A stretch of 64,000 bases of DNA, taken from Nodosilinea sp. LEGE 07088. GTDB taxonomy: Bacteria > Cyanobacteriota > Cyanobacteriia > Phormidesmidales > Phormidesmidaceae. The notes beneath the pieces are model-generated. The model made no database searches. It was not told the DNA's origin and saw only the letters and a program-made list of their open reading frames with translations. The stretch spans positions 1-64,000 of the forward strand of contig NZ_JADEWX010000017.1 of NCBI RefSeq assembly GCF_015207395.1. The letters are read 5' to 3'. The position numbers and the translations under genes are program-made. Positions 46,137-56,082 of the stretch are shown piece after piece (within the stretch, counting starts at the first letter, position 1; every line of letters begins with the position of its first letter).

Positions 46137-47000
46137 TTATGCCGAAGCTAACCAATCGGTCAGAGCCTGGCGCATGGTAGCCACTGGCACGGGCTGTTGA
46201 AGCCAAATTTCTAACGCGGCAGCCCCCTGCTGCACCAGCATTTCTAAGCCGTCGAGGGTGGCTAACCCTCGACGGGTCGCCAGGTCAAGTAATTTGGTGG
46301 GGCGGGGGGTGTAGATCAGGTCGTAGATGACCGCAGTCGCTGGAACCAGCGCTAAATCAGCGGCGGCCAGCGGCGTTTGTTCGGCGGCATGGTGCATGCC
46401 AATCGGCGTTGTATTAACAATCAGATCGGCCATGGGCAGGAGGGTTGGCAACGCATCCCAGCCGTGGGTAGTCAGGGGGCCACCCAGAGGCGACGCCCGC
46501 CAGCTAGCGGCAAAGGTCGCCAGCTTATTGGGGTTGCGCCCCACCACCTGCACCGCTGCAAAGCCGAGCTGGGCGCAGCCTGCCACCACGGCGCGGGCGG
46601 CCCCGCCGTTGCCCAACACCAGAGCTGTGCGACCTGTCCAGGTGGGTTTTGCCTTAAGGGGAGCGATAAAGCCCGCAACGTCGGTATTGGTGCCTACCCA
46701 GCCCGCTGCGGTGCGCCATACGGTGTTGACGGCACCCACAGCCTGGGCCTCGGCAGTGACCTCGGCTAGCAGGGGCAGAATCGCCTGCTTATGGGGAATA
46801 GTGATATTAAACCCCTGCACCCCGATGGCGGCAAAGCCTGCGATCGCGGCTGCTAGCCCTGCCGCTGCCACCGGGAAGGCTACGTACAGATAGTCGGCCC
46901 CCAGCTCAGCGAGGGCTGCATTGTGCATCACAGGCGATAGGGAGTGGGTGACTGGGTCACCAATAACGCCGAGAAGTTGGGTTGTGCCGGTAATCGCCAT
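46137..47000 (-). CDS. aroE: Shikimate dehydrogenase
   Basis: AroE reduces 3-dehydroshikimate to shikimate with NADPH in aromatic amino acid synthesis. The ATG at 47000 gives 287 residues starting just before GVIGDPVTHSLSPVMHN, the substrate-binding motif. The catalytic Lys is in NITIPHKQAI, the Asp in NTDVAGF, the NADP-binding turn is LGNGGAARAV, and GLEMLVQQGA closes the protein. It lies 46 bp downstream of panC/cmk on the same strand. Confidence 0.94.
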   Translation of the reverse strand: MAITGTTQLLGVIGDPVTHSLSPVMHNAALAELGADYLYVAFPVAAAGLAAAIAGFAAIGVQGFNITIPHKQAILPLLAEVTAEAQAVGAVNTVWRTAAGWVGTNTDVAGFIAPLKAKPTWTGRTALVLGNGGAARAVVAGCAQLGFAAVQVVGRNPNKLATFAASWRASPLGGPLTTHGWDALPTLLPMADLIVNTTPIGMHHAAEQTPLAAADLALVPATAVIYDLIYTPRPTKLLDLATRRGLATLDGLEMLVQQGAAALEIWLQQPVPVATMRQALTDWLASA

Positions 47001-47046
47001 ACAGCTAGCTGAATGAGGAGCAGAATTGGTGGACAGGATCCTGAAC

Positions 47047-48633
47047 TCATTCTCCCATTGCTGTGCCCTGCACTCTTTCCTCGTAGAGAGCCACAATTTT
47101 TTCAACCACATCGGCAATGGTCAGACTGTCGGTAATCAGCTCAACGGCATCGTCGGCTTTGCGGAGGGGGGAGACACGGCGGTTGCTGTCGTTGCGATCG
47201 CGCTCGTCAATGGCCTGCTCAAGGGCCTGGATGTCGGCAACCGGCTGCTGCTGGGCGGCCAGGTCACGCTGCCGACGGCGGGCGCGCTCCCCCACTGAGG
47301 CGGTGAGAAATATCTTCAGCTCCGCCTGGGGAAAGACCACGGTGCCAATATCGCGCCCCTCCATCACCACGCCGCCGGTCGCGCCGTACTGCTGCTGCTG
47401 GTGGAGCAACAGCTGGCGCACGGTGGGCTGAGCCGATACCAGCGAGACCTGCTCGGTCACCGCTGGGCTACGAATGAGCTGGGTCACCTCCTGATCGTTG
47501 AGCCAGATCCGGCTGGGGTAGGCGGCAAAGGCTGGGTCATCGCCTGAGGCTGCTAGGTGGAGACGACAACCTGGCAACAGTTCTGCGATCGCAACCTCGT
47601 CGTGTAGGTCAACGTTTTGGTCTAGGGCCAGCCAGGTCACCGCCCGGTACATGGCACCGCTGTCGAGGTACAGCAGGTTAAGCCGTTGGGCCACTCGACG
47701 GGCCACGGTCGATTTACCCGCCCCCGCTGGGCCATCGATAGCCACAATGGGCTGGCGATCGCGCAGCAGTACATTGTCGATCAGGCGAGTATTGCCCAGG
47801 TGGGCTGCCACCGCTACCATCCCTAGGGTGTCAATGTGTTGGAGAGGGTGCAGCGTCTCAGGATGCACTACTTCTATATATTGAGGGCGCAGGTCAGGGG
47901 CCTGGGCGAGCGTCTGGTAAACGGCCTCAATCAAGGCTGGGCTCTGGCGCTCACCGGCCTTAAACAGGGTTTGGGCAGCCACCAACCCTCGGTAGAGGGC
48001 CGTAGCCTGCTGGCGTTCATCTGCGCTCAGATAGGCGTTGCGCGAGCTCAAGGCTAGGCCGTTGCGATCGCGCACAATGGGGCAGCCTACAATTTTGCCC
48101 GGCAGGTTCAGATCGCGGGCAGTGCGCCGAAGAATAGCCAACTGCTGGGCATCTTTGTAGCCAAAATAGGCGCGATCGGGAGCAACCAGATTAAGCAGCT
48201 TAGTCACCACCGTAGCGACGCCTTCAAAGTGGCCAGGGCGATAGGGGCCGCATAACACCGCCATCATTTCTTTGGGTGGCATTACCTGAGTAAGGTCTGC
48301 AGCTGAGGGAGCTAAGCTGCCATAGAGGGTTGTCGGGGTAGGCATAAATACGGCATCGACTGCGCATTGCTCGCAGAGGCGCAAGTCGTGGTCAGGAGTC
48401 TGGGGGTAGCGGGCCAGATCTTCCTGGGGGCCAAACTGCAGTGGGTTGACAAAAATGCTGACTACCACCACTGCATTTTCTCGTCGGGCCCGGTCGATCA
48501 AGCTCAGGTGCCCCTGGTGGAGATTACCCATAGTGGTTACCAGGCCTACCGTGGCGGCCTCCTCCCCCGGCGAGTGAGCTCGCACCTGGGCCAAGTAGCG
48601 CGCTAATCCTTCAACTGTCTTGAGTGCTCGCAC
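47047..48633 (-). CDS. panC/cmk: Bifunctional pantoate-beta-alanine ligase / cytidylate kinase
   Basis: This 528-residue fusion, typical of cyanobacteria, joins pantothenate synthetase (1-280) to CMP/dCMP kinase (about 290-520). PanC motifs are TTMGNLHQGHLSLI, SIFVNPLQF and the KDAQQLAILRR segment. CMK motifs are AIDGPAGAGKSTVA, LYLDSGAMYRA and VVMEGRDIGTVVFP. The first makes pantothenate for CoA and the second phosphorylates CMP and dCMP. Translation begins at GTG (48633). Confidence 0.95.
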   Translation of the reverse strand: MRALKTVEGLARYLAQVRAHSPGEEAATVGLVTTMGNLHQGHLSLIDRARRENAVVVVSIFVNPLQFGPQEDLARYPQTPDHDLRLCEQCAVDAVFMPTPTTLYGSLAPSAADLTQVMPPKEMMAVLCGPYRPGHFEGVATVVTKLLNLVAPDRAYFGYKDAQQLAILRRTARDLNLPGKIVGCPIVRDRNGLALSSRNAYLSADERQQATALYRGLVAAQTLFKAGERQSPALIEAVYQTLAQAPDLRPQYIEVVHPETLHPLQHIDTLGMVAVAAHLGNTRLIDNVLLRDRQPIVAIDGPAGAGKSTVARRVAQRLNLLYLDSGAMYRAVTWLALDQNVDLHDEVAIAELLPGCRLHLAASGDDPAFAAYPSRIWLNDQEVTQLIRSPAVTEQVSLVSAQPTVRQLLLHQQQQYGATGGVVMEGRDIGTVVFPQAELKIFLTASVGERARRRQRDLAAQQQPVADIQALEQAIDERDRNDSNRRVSPLRKADDAVELITDSLTIADVVEKIVALYEERVQGTAMGE

Positions 48634-48904
48634 AATGTTTATACCTCATGCCGCGTGAGTGTGTGACAGCTGAACTTCTGGCCACCTGATTCCAAAGGTA
48701 ATACCCTACCAGATTTAAGGTATTGAATATATCTGGCTAAGTCTGTTTGCCAATGTCATTGCCCCTTGTCCTCGACCAACCTTCTGATCAAAAGCCCTCT
48801 CCAACCAGAGGGTTAGAGAGGGCTGTCATGGAGGCATCCATGGGTCGCGAAGCCAGACTAGTGGGCCGTTGCCAAATCCCGACGCCGGTCTTGCCGGGCT
48901 TAGT

Positions 48905-49948
48905 CTATGGCGACGACAGTACCTCAAGCTGGACCCGAGCAACACCGCTGGCCCTTAAGCCAATATTGGATGCCGCCGCCGCCGATAAATCGATGATCCG
49001 ACCATGGCCGAAGGGGCCGCGATCATTGATGCGCACAACTACTGACTGCCCATTAGCAAGGTTAGTCACTCGAACTTGGGTACCAAACGGCAGTGTGCGA
49101 TGAGCTGCTGTCAAGGCATTCTGGTTGAATACCTCGCCACTGGCGCTGCGCCGCCCATGGAACCCTGGCCCATACCAAGAGGCCATACCACTCACGGTCG
49201 ATGCCACAACACTTACCTGTGACGCCGAGACCGACGGCTCGGGTAGCCCTTCAACCCGAGCTAGGGGAGGGGCATCGCCCAAAAGTCGGCGTAGGCGATT
49301 GGCAATTTGCAAAACGTCTTCTGCGGGGTTTTGAGTGGTGTCGGGCAGCATCACCTTGTCGTTGACGATCAGCATGTCCTCACTCCCCCAAGACACCACA
49401 AAGGAGTCGTTGTCGCTATCCCAGCGGGCCTTGATATCCGCAGCATCGTGGGTGGTCGCGAGGGTCTGGAGCGCCGTCAAAATTTCATTGGCTTGGCTAA
49501 CAGGGGCATGGTAGTCAGGCGCTGCCGCCGCCGGGTTAGTGCCAGCGCTGAGGGTCTCTAGCTCATCCCCTACGAGAGTAATGACGGGAATAGAGCGAAT
49601 GTAGACCGTTGCAGCCTGCTTGTCGTCTAGGGCGTGGGGATATACCGTGGCGAGATCGGTCACGGCCAGGAAACCATCAGAAGCAGCTGATTCGGCAAAG
49701 GTCAGGGTAGGGGAGCCGTTAGCAGGAACTACCTCAGACGTGGTGGCCTCTGGGGCTGAAGCAACGGTATCGACGAATGAATCGGTGTCAGGTTCTAAGG
49801 TAAGGGATGAAAAATTAGCTGGCTGGCTATCGACTGTGCCCTCGAGCAAGTCGTTATGGCTAATCTCCTGGGCTGTACTGGGCAAGGGTGCTCCAAAAAC
49901 GGACATAGTGACGGCAACCGTCAGTCCGCCCAATAGGGAATGTTTCAT
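48905..49948 (-). CDS. rlpA: RlpA-like septal/cell-wall protein (double-psi beta-barrel)
   Basis: RlpA proteins act on peptidoglycan at division sites, in some bacteria as lytic transglycosylases for denuded glycan. The 347-residue protein has a signal peptide (1-26), a variable Thr/Ser/Ala-rich region with a small folded segment (135-220), and the C-terminal RlpA double-psi beta-barrel (about 245-345). That barrel has [30 protein letters not shown] and [19 protein letters not shown] with the conserved Asp. There is no SPOR domain. It is divergent from purM across a 536-bp region. Confidence 0.9.
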   Translation of the reverse strand: MKHSLLGGLTVAVTMSVFGAPLPSTAQEISHNDLLEGTVDSQPANFSSLTLEPDTDSFVDTVASAPEATTSEVVPANGSPTLTFAESAASDGFLAVTDLATVYPHALDDKQAATVYIRSIPVITLVGDELETLSAGTNPAAAAPDYHAPVSQANEILTALQTLATTHDAADIKARWDSDNDSFVVSWGSEDMLIVNDKVMLPDTTQNPAEDVLQIANRLRRLLGDAPPLARVEGLPEPSVSASQVSVVASTVSGMASWYGPGFHGRRSASGEVFNQNALTAAHRTLPFGTQVRVTNLANGQSVVVRINDRGPFGHGRIIDLSAAAASNIGLRASGVARVQLEVLSSP

Positions 49949-50484
49949 TTACACCAAAAGAAATCAACACGAAGAGCAGGAGATAAATTTTGACCTTAGG
50001 AAAGGCATCAAAACAGGCAATCACTGGATTGCCTTAAATCCCATACCCGTTACAAATTGGTTTTCTATTTTTATCGAAATGTAACTTAGCACGTTCGACT
50101 GGTATTGCGAATCCGGGGATACCTAGGGGTTTAAAGTCGTCGTTACAAAATAAACGATAGAGGAGTCCTTAATAATTGCCTAAGATAGTCTGTCTATAAG
50201 GCTTGCAAAGACTGATGCGGGTGAATCTAAATTTTGAATTAGTTATAGGTCAAGGCAACTAAATTATGAAAGAATAATCAATCTGCTATGCCATTGTCGG
50301 CAGGGTAAGCCAAAAAACGGTAATCTCAGAGTGAAAAAATGTAACTTTTGATGCAAAATCTGACGGCAATAACCATGCTCGAAGCTGCGATCGCATTCTC
50401 TGCATTCTCCTCCAAAACCATTGACGAAGACTCTGTCCCTGCCTAAGGTTAGAGACTGGCCCCCAAGCTAAGGATGAACCCGTT
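49949..50484. other. Divergent intergenic region between rlpA and purM
   Basis: No gene is supported. Four GTTACA(A/T)(A/T) octamers, the half-site of the RpaB HLR1 motif, occur: 50049-50056 and 50142-50149 on the plus strand, 50078-50085 and 50338-50345 on the minus strand. None forms a standard HLR1 direct repeat. A small hairpin AGGCAATC/GATTGCCT lies at 50017-50036. I looked for a cyclic di-AMP (ydaO) riboswitch ahead of rlpA and did not recognise one. Confidence 0.4.
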
Positions 50485-51534
50485 ATGGACTATCGGGATG
50501 CCGGCGTAGATGTAGAAGCTGGACGCAACTTTGTCCAACGTATTCGCACCCTCGTAGACAGCACTCGGCGCCCTGAGGTATTGGGCGGGTTGGGCGGCTT
50601 TAGCGGTCTGTGTGAACTCCCTAGGGGCTACCGTGAACCGGTACTGGTTTCGGGCACCGATGGCGTTGGCACTAAACTCAAAATTGCCCAGGTTACCCAG
50701 CGTCACCATACCGTCGGCATCGACCTGGTCGCCATGTGCGTCAACGATATTCTCACCAGTGGGGCCGAGCCCCTCTTTTTCCTCGATTATCTCGCTACCG
50801 GTAAATTAGAGCCGGTCGATTTAGCCGCAGTTGTAGAGGGCATTGCTCGGGGCTGTCGCCAAGCTGGCTGTACCCTCCTGGGGGGCGAAACCGCAGAAAT
50901 GCCTGGTTTCTATGGCCCTGGCGAATACGACCTGGCTGGTTTTTGCGTGGGCGTAGTCGAAAAATCTCACATATTAGACGGTAGCCAGGTGCAGCTGGGC
51001 GATCGAGTGATTGGGCTGGCCAGCAGCGGTCTACACAGCAATGGGTTTAGTCTGGTGCGCAAGGTCGTTGCCGAAGGTCAGCGCTCCAACGGTGGGGCTG
51101 GCTACTGCTGGGATGAGACGATAGCGGCACTGGGTTCCCAACCCCTAGGAGAACTCCTGCTGACGCCCACGCAAATCTACGTCGATCCGGTGCTCAAGGC
51201 CCGCCGCGAGGGCGTTCCGATCCACGCGATGGCCCATATTACAGGCGGTGGCCTACCCGAGAACTTGCCCCGTTGCCTGGGGCCGGCCCAGAATATCCAC
51301 CTGTATCGCGGCAGTTGGTCGGTACCGCCGGTCTTTACCTGGCTGGCCGAGGCGGGGCAGGTGCCCGAGGTCGACCTCTACCACACGTTTAATATGGGCA
51401 TTGGCTTTGCCCTAGTGGTGCCATCGGCTGAGGTTGACCAGACGCTTAGCTGGCTTACTCAGCACCAATTGACGGCTTACCTGGTGGGCGAGGTCACGGC
51501 TGGCAGTGGCGTGGTGACAGGGCTACCCGAATAA
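50485..51534 (+). CDS. purM: Phosphoribosylformylglycinamidine cyclo-ligase
   Basis: PurM forms the imidazole ring of AIR in purine synthesis. The 349-residue protein shows [65 protein letters not shown] and [13 protein letters not shown], all typical. It stands alone, 100 bp upstream of the SPFH gene in the same direction. Confidence 0.96.
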   Translation: MDYRDAGVDVEAGRNFVQRIRTLVDSTRRPEVLGGLGGFSGLCELPRGYREPVLVSGTDGVGTKLKIAQVTQRHHTVGIDLVAMCVNDILTSGAEPLFFLDYLATGKLEPVDLAAVVEGIARGCRQAGCTLLGGETAEMPGFYGPGEYDLAGFCVGVVEKSHILDGSQVQLGDRVIGLASSGLHSNGFSLVRKVVAEGQRSNGGAGYCWDETIAALGSQPLGELLLTPTQIYVDPVLKARREGVPIHAMAHITGGGLPENLPRCLGPAQNIHLYRGSWSVPPVFTWLAEAGQVPEVDLYHTFNMGIGFALVVPSAEVDQTLSWLTQHQLTAYLVGEVTAGSGVVTGLPE

Positions 51535-51634
51535 CCTGTGACTGGATAGCCCTGATCCGAAGCCTTGCTGAAGAACGACCCAGCTTTACCCAATAGCCGA
51601 TACCGTAGAGAAGCAGTGTGATTAGGACTTTCTG

Positions 51635-52495
51635 TTGAAATCTTCAACTCTCAATTGGCCGCCAGTGGTACTCAGCTTTTTGGCGATTGTAGCCCTGGCC
51701 CTGGTGACCAGCAGTTTTGTAATTATCAATCCCGGCCAGGCTGGGGTGCTTAGCATTTTGGGTAAATCCCAGGATGGTGCTTTGCTAGAGGGCATTCACC
51801 TGAAGCCGCCCCTGGTTTCTAATGTCGATGTATACGACGTAACCGTACAAAAGTTTGAGGTGCCAGCCCAGAGCTCTACCAAAGACCTTCAGGATCTGTC
51901 TGGTCGGTTTGCCATTAACTTTCGCCTTGACCCCACTGAGGTGGTCAACATTCGCCGCACCCAAGGCACCCTCGAAAATCTAGTCTCTAAGATTGTGGCA
52001 CCTCAAACCCAGGAGTCTTTTAAGATTGCTGCGGCCCGCCGTACTGTTGAAGAGGCGATTACTCAACGGGCTGAGCTCAAACAAGACTTTGACGATGCCC
52101 TCACCACGCGATTGGCAAAGTACGGCATTTTGGTACTGGATACGAGCGTGGTAGACCTAAACTTCTCGACGGATTTTGCTAAGGCCGTAGAAGATAAGCA
52201 AATTGCCGAACAGCGGGCTCGTCGTGCCGTCTATATTGCTCAGGAGGCTGAGCAAGAGGCCCAGGCTGAGATTAACCGCGCCAAGGGCCGGGCTGAGGCT
52301 CAGCGCCTGATTGCCGAAACTCTAAAAGCCCAAGGCGGTCAGCTAGTGCTGCAAAAAGAAGCGATCGAAGCTTGGAAAGACGGCGGGGCTCAGGTGCCGC
52401 GGGTATTGGTCATGGGGGAAGGCAGTAGCGTGCCCTTTATCTTTGATCTGCAACAGATGGAAGACTCGAACGGCCTATTACCCGGCTCACGTTAA
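51635..52495 (+). CDS. Prohibitin-like SPFH/band 7 membrane protein
   Basis: This 286-residue protein has one N-terminal membrane helix (8-30), an SPFH domain (30-185, NPGQAGVLSILGKSQDG and GIHLKPPLVSNVDVYDV) and a coiled coil (185-245, rich in Ala/Glu/Gln/Arg). It belongs to the prohibitin group of cyanobacteria (slr1106-like), thought to organise membrane microdomains. The start is TTG at 51635 with AGGA eight bases upstream; no ATG gives the full N-terminus. A perfect hairpin follows the gene. Confidence 0.88.
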   Translation: MKSSTLNWPPVVLSFLAIVALALVTSSFVIINPGQAGVLSILGKSQDGALLEGIHLKPPLVSNVDVYDVTVQKFEVPAQSSTKDLQDLSGRFAINFRLDPTEVVNIRRTQGTLENLVSKIVAPQTQESFKIAAARRTVEEAITQRAELKQDFDDALTTRLAKYGILVLDTSVVDLNFSTDFAKAVEDKQIAEQRARRAVYIAQEAEQEAQAEINRAKGRAEAQRLIAETLKAQGGQLVLQKEAIEAWKDGGAQVPRVLVMGEGSSVPFIFDLQQMEDSNGLLPGSR

Positions 52496-52533
52496 AGAAA
52501 GCAGCCGTGGTCGTGAAGCCTAATTAACGCCTC

Positions 52534-52578
52534 CTACAGACAAGGCAGCCCTCAGATTAAGGGCTGCCTTGTCTGTAG
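52534..52578. terminator. Perfect 19-bp stem hairpin between convergent genes
   Basis: CTACAGACAAGGCAGCCCT and its exact complement flank a 7-nt loop. It lies between the convergent SPFH and RodZ-like genes. The T run is missing, but strength and place suggest a bidirectional terminator. Confidence 0.7.
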
Positions 52579-52618
52579 GGCTTTGAGGAAGCCCCGATTG
52601 TTGTGCAGAACGCTTTGT

Positions 52619-53392
52619 CTACCAGGCTAGGCTGACGGTCGATTGAGAAGAATAGGTGACCTCACGCACCATACCCGGTTGACCCAGGGCTTCAGCCTGA
52701 TTGTCGTTGTAGCTCACCATGACTGCACCAGCGTTGCCTGCCCGGATGGTAAGCGCCTGATCGGCCAACCACAGGCGGGTATCGCCGGGCTGCAAAATAC
52801 CTTCAAATTCGGTCGTGCCATCTGAAGTAATGCGCAACCAGGATTGGCTGGTGAGGGTCATTTTGACTTTGATCGGGGCCTGGGGCTCAGCGGGCTCGGA
52901 GGCTGGCGGCGGGGCATTAGTGCTGGTGGCTGGGTTGGGTTCTACTTCGCCCAGGGGAGCTAACGGAGGCAGCATGGTGACCTCTGGGGCTGTTTGGCGA
53001 AGCACGTAGGATAGCCCACTGATAGCGGTTAGCATCAGCATAAAGTAGGCCCCATAGAGATGCAGGGGGCGCAGCTGAGCGGCAGGTGACTCTTGCCACG
53101 AACGGCGTTCGATACGGCGTGGGGTGAAAAATTGACTGGCCAGGGTTTCGCCGTCGAGATGCAGGGCATCGCCGTAGCGACGAATTAAGCCACGAATATA
53201 GACAGGCTCGGGTAGCCCATCGAGGTCGCCCTGTTCAATAGCCGCCAGTAAACTGGGACGAATCAATGTCTTGGTGGCCATCGCCTCAAGAGTTTGACCT
53301 TGCTGCTGGCGGGCGGCCAGCAGCAAGGTGCCGAGTTCTAGGAGTTGCTCTCGGTAGAGAACATTGGGATCAACCAACTCTTTAGTCTTCAT
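52619..53392 (-). CDS. RodZ-like protein (HTH, one membrane helix, DUF4115)
   Basis: The 257-residue protein has an N-terminal Xre-type helix-turn-helix (15-75, ARQQQGQTLEAMATKTLIRPSLL), a basic juxtamembrane stretch, one hydrophobic helix (about 112-130), a Pro/Ala/Glu-rich linker and a C-terminal beta domain (about 175-255, SQSWLRITSDGTTEFEG). This is the RodZ layout. RodZ links MreB to the cell wall in rods; a similar role here is inference. It lies 17 bp downstream of the pseudouridine synthase gene. Confidence 0.85.
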   Translation of the reverse strand: MKTKELVDPNVLYREQLLELGTLLLAARQQQGQTLEAMATKTLIRPSLLAAIEQGDLDGLPEPVYIRGLIRRYGDALHLDGETLASQFFTPRRIERRSWQESPAAQLRPLHLYGAYFMLMLTAISGLSYVLRQTAPEVTMLPPLAPLGEVEPNPATSTNAPPPASEPAEPQAPIKVKMTLTSQSWLRITSDGTTEFEGILQPGDTRLWLADQALTIRAGNAGAVMVSYNDNQAEALGQPGMVREVTYSSQSTVSLAW

Positions 53393-53409
53393 ACAGGGAG
53401 GATGTTAGT

Positions 53410-54195
53410 TCAAGACGGTGAATGGCTAGCTGATGATCGAGATAGACCAGCCGAGGGGGTGGATGAAACCGAGGACTGATCTAATAATGCCTTGATTTCG
53501 TCCGTTGATAAAGCTCTGTAAGCCCCTGCCCTAAGATTGCTGAGACCAACAGACCCAACCGCAACCCGGTGTAAGTCTAGCACCCGATACCCCAGGATTT
53601 GGGCCACCCGGCGGATTTGTCGGTTGCGTCCTTCCTGTAGAATGACCTCGATTTGGGTATCCGTGGGGCCACTGGCAAGCACCCGAACCTGGGCTGGGCG
53701 GGTGAGTTGTTGATCGAGCTGGATGCCTTGACGCCACGCCGCCAGAGCGGCAGACGAAACGTTACCCTCTAACCGCAGCCAATAAGTTTTGGGTACGTCA
53801 TGGCGGGGATGGGTCAGGCGAAAGGTAAAATCACCATCGTTGGTGAGTAGGAGTGCTCCGGTGCTGTAGGCATCGAGCCGACCGACGGGATGGATGCCGA
53901 CATGGTGCAGGTCTGCGGGGAGAGCGCTAAATACTGTCTGTCTGCCTTCGGGGTCGGCACAGGTAGACACCATGCCCAACGGCTTGTGCAGCAGCAGGTA
54001 GTGCTGGGTAGGTCGATGGTGAGCTTGAATAAGTTGGTGATTGACTTCAATGCGATCGCGCTGCGGGTCAGCCCGCTGGCCCAGGTGAGCGATCTCGCCA
54101 TTGACCTGCACCTGACCGGCTGCGATCAGTTGCTCGGCCTGTCGCCGGGAGGCAACCCCGTATTGAGAAAGAATTTTCTGGAGCCGATCTACCAT
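53410..54195 (-). CDS. RsuA/RluB-family pseudouridine synthase
   Basis: The 261-residue enzyme isomerises uridine in ribosomal RNA. An S4 RNA-binding domain (1-60: RLQKILSQYGVASRRQAEQLI) precedes the catalytic domain with the Asp motif VGRLDAYSTGALLLTNDG, the HPRHDVPKTYWLRLEG segment and EGRNRQIRR. Whether it is RluB, RluE, RluF or RsuA type cannot be settled. A Ser-rich tail of about 20 residues closes it. It is co-directional with the RodZ-like gene. Confidence 0.9.
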   Translation of the reverse strand: MVDRLQKILSQYGVASRRQAEQLIAAGQVQVNGEIAHLGQRADPQRDRIEVNHQLIQAHHRPTQHYLLLHKPLGMVSTCADPEGRQTVFSALPADLHHVGIHPVGRLDAYSTGALLLTNDGDFTFRLTHPRHDVPKTYWLRLEGNVSSAALAAWRQGIQLDQQLTRPAQVRVLASGPTDTQIEVILQEGRNRQIRRVAQILGYRVLDLHRVAVGSVGLSNLRAGAYRALSTDEIKALLDQSSVSSTPSAGLSRSSASHSPS

Positions 54196-54301
54196 ATCCC
54201 TGTCAACGTGCTGTCAGCCGTCTCATTGATTTAGGCGGCATCAACCTATATAACGATTATGCCAGCAATTGCGGGTGGCTGAGTATAAGTTCTTACCGTC
54301 T

Positions 54302-55687
54302 TTATCTAGAGTCTGGAAGTATGGCCGCCCCTTTAAACGGTTCTACCAGCACTGCCATGGGCAGATAGAGTCGTAGCCAGGCCCCGCCCAGGTCAGGGTG
54401 GTTGGCAGCGGTGATGGTGCCGCTGTGGGCTTCGACAATTTGGCTGACAATCGCTAGCCCCAGGCCCGATCCACGACTCCCTGGCAAGCCTTCCCGAGAG
54501 CCCGGGGGAATATGCTCTGTTTCGGAGCCGCTGCGGGTGCGCGACGGGTCGGCCCGATAGAAGCGATCAAAAATATAGGGCAAGTCTCTAGGGTTAAACC
54601 CCGGCCCGATATCAATCACTTCTAGGGTAATTTTGTCGGCATTGTCGTCATTAGCCCTGGATGCGGTCGTGCCTGCCTCAGCCAGGGTGAGACGGGCATA
54701 AACGGTAGCACCACTAGGGCTGTGCTTAATGGCATTGTCGATCAAATTGAGCAATACCCGATGAAATAGGGTTTCATCCAGATTGACCAGGCATTGTTGG
54801 GGGCCCTCGTAAGTTAAGCTCAGGCATTTAGTCTGGGCCAGGGGTTCGAGACTAATCCAGGCCCGCTGAATCAGCTGGGGCAGATCTACCGGTTTAAGGT
54901 AAAGCCCCTGAAACTGCTCGCCTTGGAGACGGCTGAGATTGAGCAGATCTTCGACCAGATTGCTCAGGCGAATTGTTTCGTTGACTAACCGATCCAGCCA
55001 GCGCCGCTGGGCCTCATCGACTCGAGGCTGTAACGTCTCGGCCACTAGCCGAATGGAAGTGAGCGGAGTCTTGAGCTCGTGGGCCACATCGGAAGTCCAG
55101 CGATCGCGCTGTTGTACTAGCAGTGCTGCCTCCTGACGATTTTCTAAAAATACGCCGACGTCACCATTGTTTAAAGGCAGGGCATATCCCCGCAGCGGAT
55201 AGGTGGGCTCCTCCTTAGGATGCAGTGGGTCGGGGGAAATTTGATAGAGCATCCATTCTTGCTGACAACAGGTTTGGCGCTCCCGAGCTTCTTCGATCAA
55301 CGCATCGAGCTCGTAGGAACGAGCTACCTCCAGCAGCAGCCGTCGCCGCTGTACTGAACCGTTGAGAGGCTGGTTCATCTTCAACAGCCGATTGGCCTGG
55401 GCATTGCACCAGACCAGCTGATTTTCTTCATCGACTTGAAGGTAGCCAATGGGAGCCGTCTTGAGAATATGCTCTAGGGTGTCGCGGTCGGTGCCCAGCG
55501 ATCGCAGCTTGAGCTGCTGCTGAGGCTGGGTCTCTACCAATTGCTCAACTTGGCCTAACGCCGTTGACCAATCGGTCGCCTTGAGCGTGGTGATGAGTCG
55601 ATACTCGCGATGCCGCTGTTGGCGCTGTTGATAGATCATCATCAGCGCGCCTGTGACTACTCCCAACAGGAAGAACCCAATAACCAA
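54302..55687 (-). CDS. sphS: SphS-like phosphate-sensing histidine kinase
   Basis: This 461-residue kinase has a short N-terminal membrane helix (1-20), a PAS-like domain (about 65-180) and a HisKA domain with DVAHELKTPLTSIRLVAETLQPR, the phospho-His sequence I associate with cyanobacterial SphS. The ATPase part has N-box NLIDNAIKHS, G1 DIGPGF and G2 RGSGLGLAIV. A Ser/Arg/Gly-rich insert lies between F-box and G2. SphS controls the phosphate-starvation regulon with SphR; no regulator gene is adjacent here. Translation appears to start at TTG (55687) with an AGGGG site upstream. Confidence 0.72.
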   Translation of the reverse strand: MVIGFFLLGVVTGALMMIYQQRQQRHREYRLITTLKATDWSTALGQVEQLVETQPQQQLKLRSLGTDRDTLEHILKTAPIGYLQVDEENQLVWCNAQANRLLKMNQPLNGSVQRRRLLLEVARSYELDALIEEARERQTCCQQEWMLYQISPDPLHPKEEPTYPLRGYALPLNNGDVGVFLENRQEAALLVQQRDRWTSDVAHELKTPLTSIRLVAETLQPRVDEAQRRWLDRLVNETIRLSNLVEDLLNLSRLQGEQFQGLYLKPVDLPQLIQRAWISLEPLAQTKCLSLTYEGPQQCLVNLDETLFHRVLLNLIDNAIKHSPSGATVYARLTLAEAGTTASRANDDNADKITLEVIDIGPGFNPRDLPYIFDRFYRADPSRTRSGSETEHIPPGSREGLPGSRGSGLGLAIVSQIVEAHSGTITAANHPDLGGAWLRLYLPMAVLVEPFKGAAILPDSR

Positions 55688-55911
55688 CCTTTGCCCTGCC
55701 CCTAATTATTTATTGCACTTTTGTATGCTCCTAGCCTATCGCACAAAAAAGCACCCCCGTAGGAGTGCCCTCAAAATGACGATGCGAAATAATGATTCAG
55801 GTAACTCCTGCCGACAATCTACGCCCAGTAAAATATTTAGAACGATAGCCCCAGCCGTTATTACTCTAGTAGCTGGAGCCATCGCCTAGCCTAACCGGGC
55901 AAGATCAACAT
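55688..55911. other. Short intergenic stretch after the DUF4278 gene
   Basis: These 224 bp between the DUF4278 gene and the SphS-like gene show no gene I can support; a plus-strand frame at 55653-55889 has no family resemblance. The stretch probably carries the kinase promoter. Confidence 0.4.
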
Positions 55912-56082
55912 CTATCGAACCACAGCACCCCGGTACTTGAGACCCTGGGGATGCTGGGCTTTGGCCTGTTTGGCGACGTGACGAGTAGCCACAGCGCCGC
56001 GATAGCGACCAATAACTTCTTCAGATACAGCTACCTGAGGGGTAGCCAATTCGTAATCGATACCACGATACTTCAAGGACAT
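55912..56082 (-). CDS. DUF4278 family small protein (56 aa)
   Basis: A 56-residue frame on the minus strand begins MSLKYRGIDYELATPQVAVS and ends HPQGLKYRGAVVR. The repeated KYRG and the GRYRG in the middle are the DUF4278 pattern, a short cyanobacterial family often induced by light or nutrient stress (from memory). A GGAGAGG site sits about seven bases before the ATG. It is easily missed because of its size. Confidence 0.85.
   Translation of the reverse strand: MSLKYRGIDYELATPQVAVSEEVIGRYRGAVATRHVAKQAKAQHPQGLKYRGAVVR

Noticed and set aside
48747-49103. Plus-strand frame of 118 codons
   Set aside because: It overlaps the RlpA barrel antisense and shows no recognisable features.
49949-50484. 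Cyclic di-AMP (ydaO) riboswitch before rlpA
   Set aside because: I expected one because it often precedes cell-wall hydrolase genes, but I could not find its conserved core.
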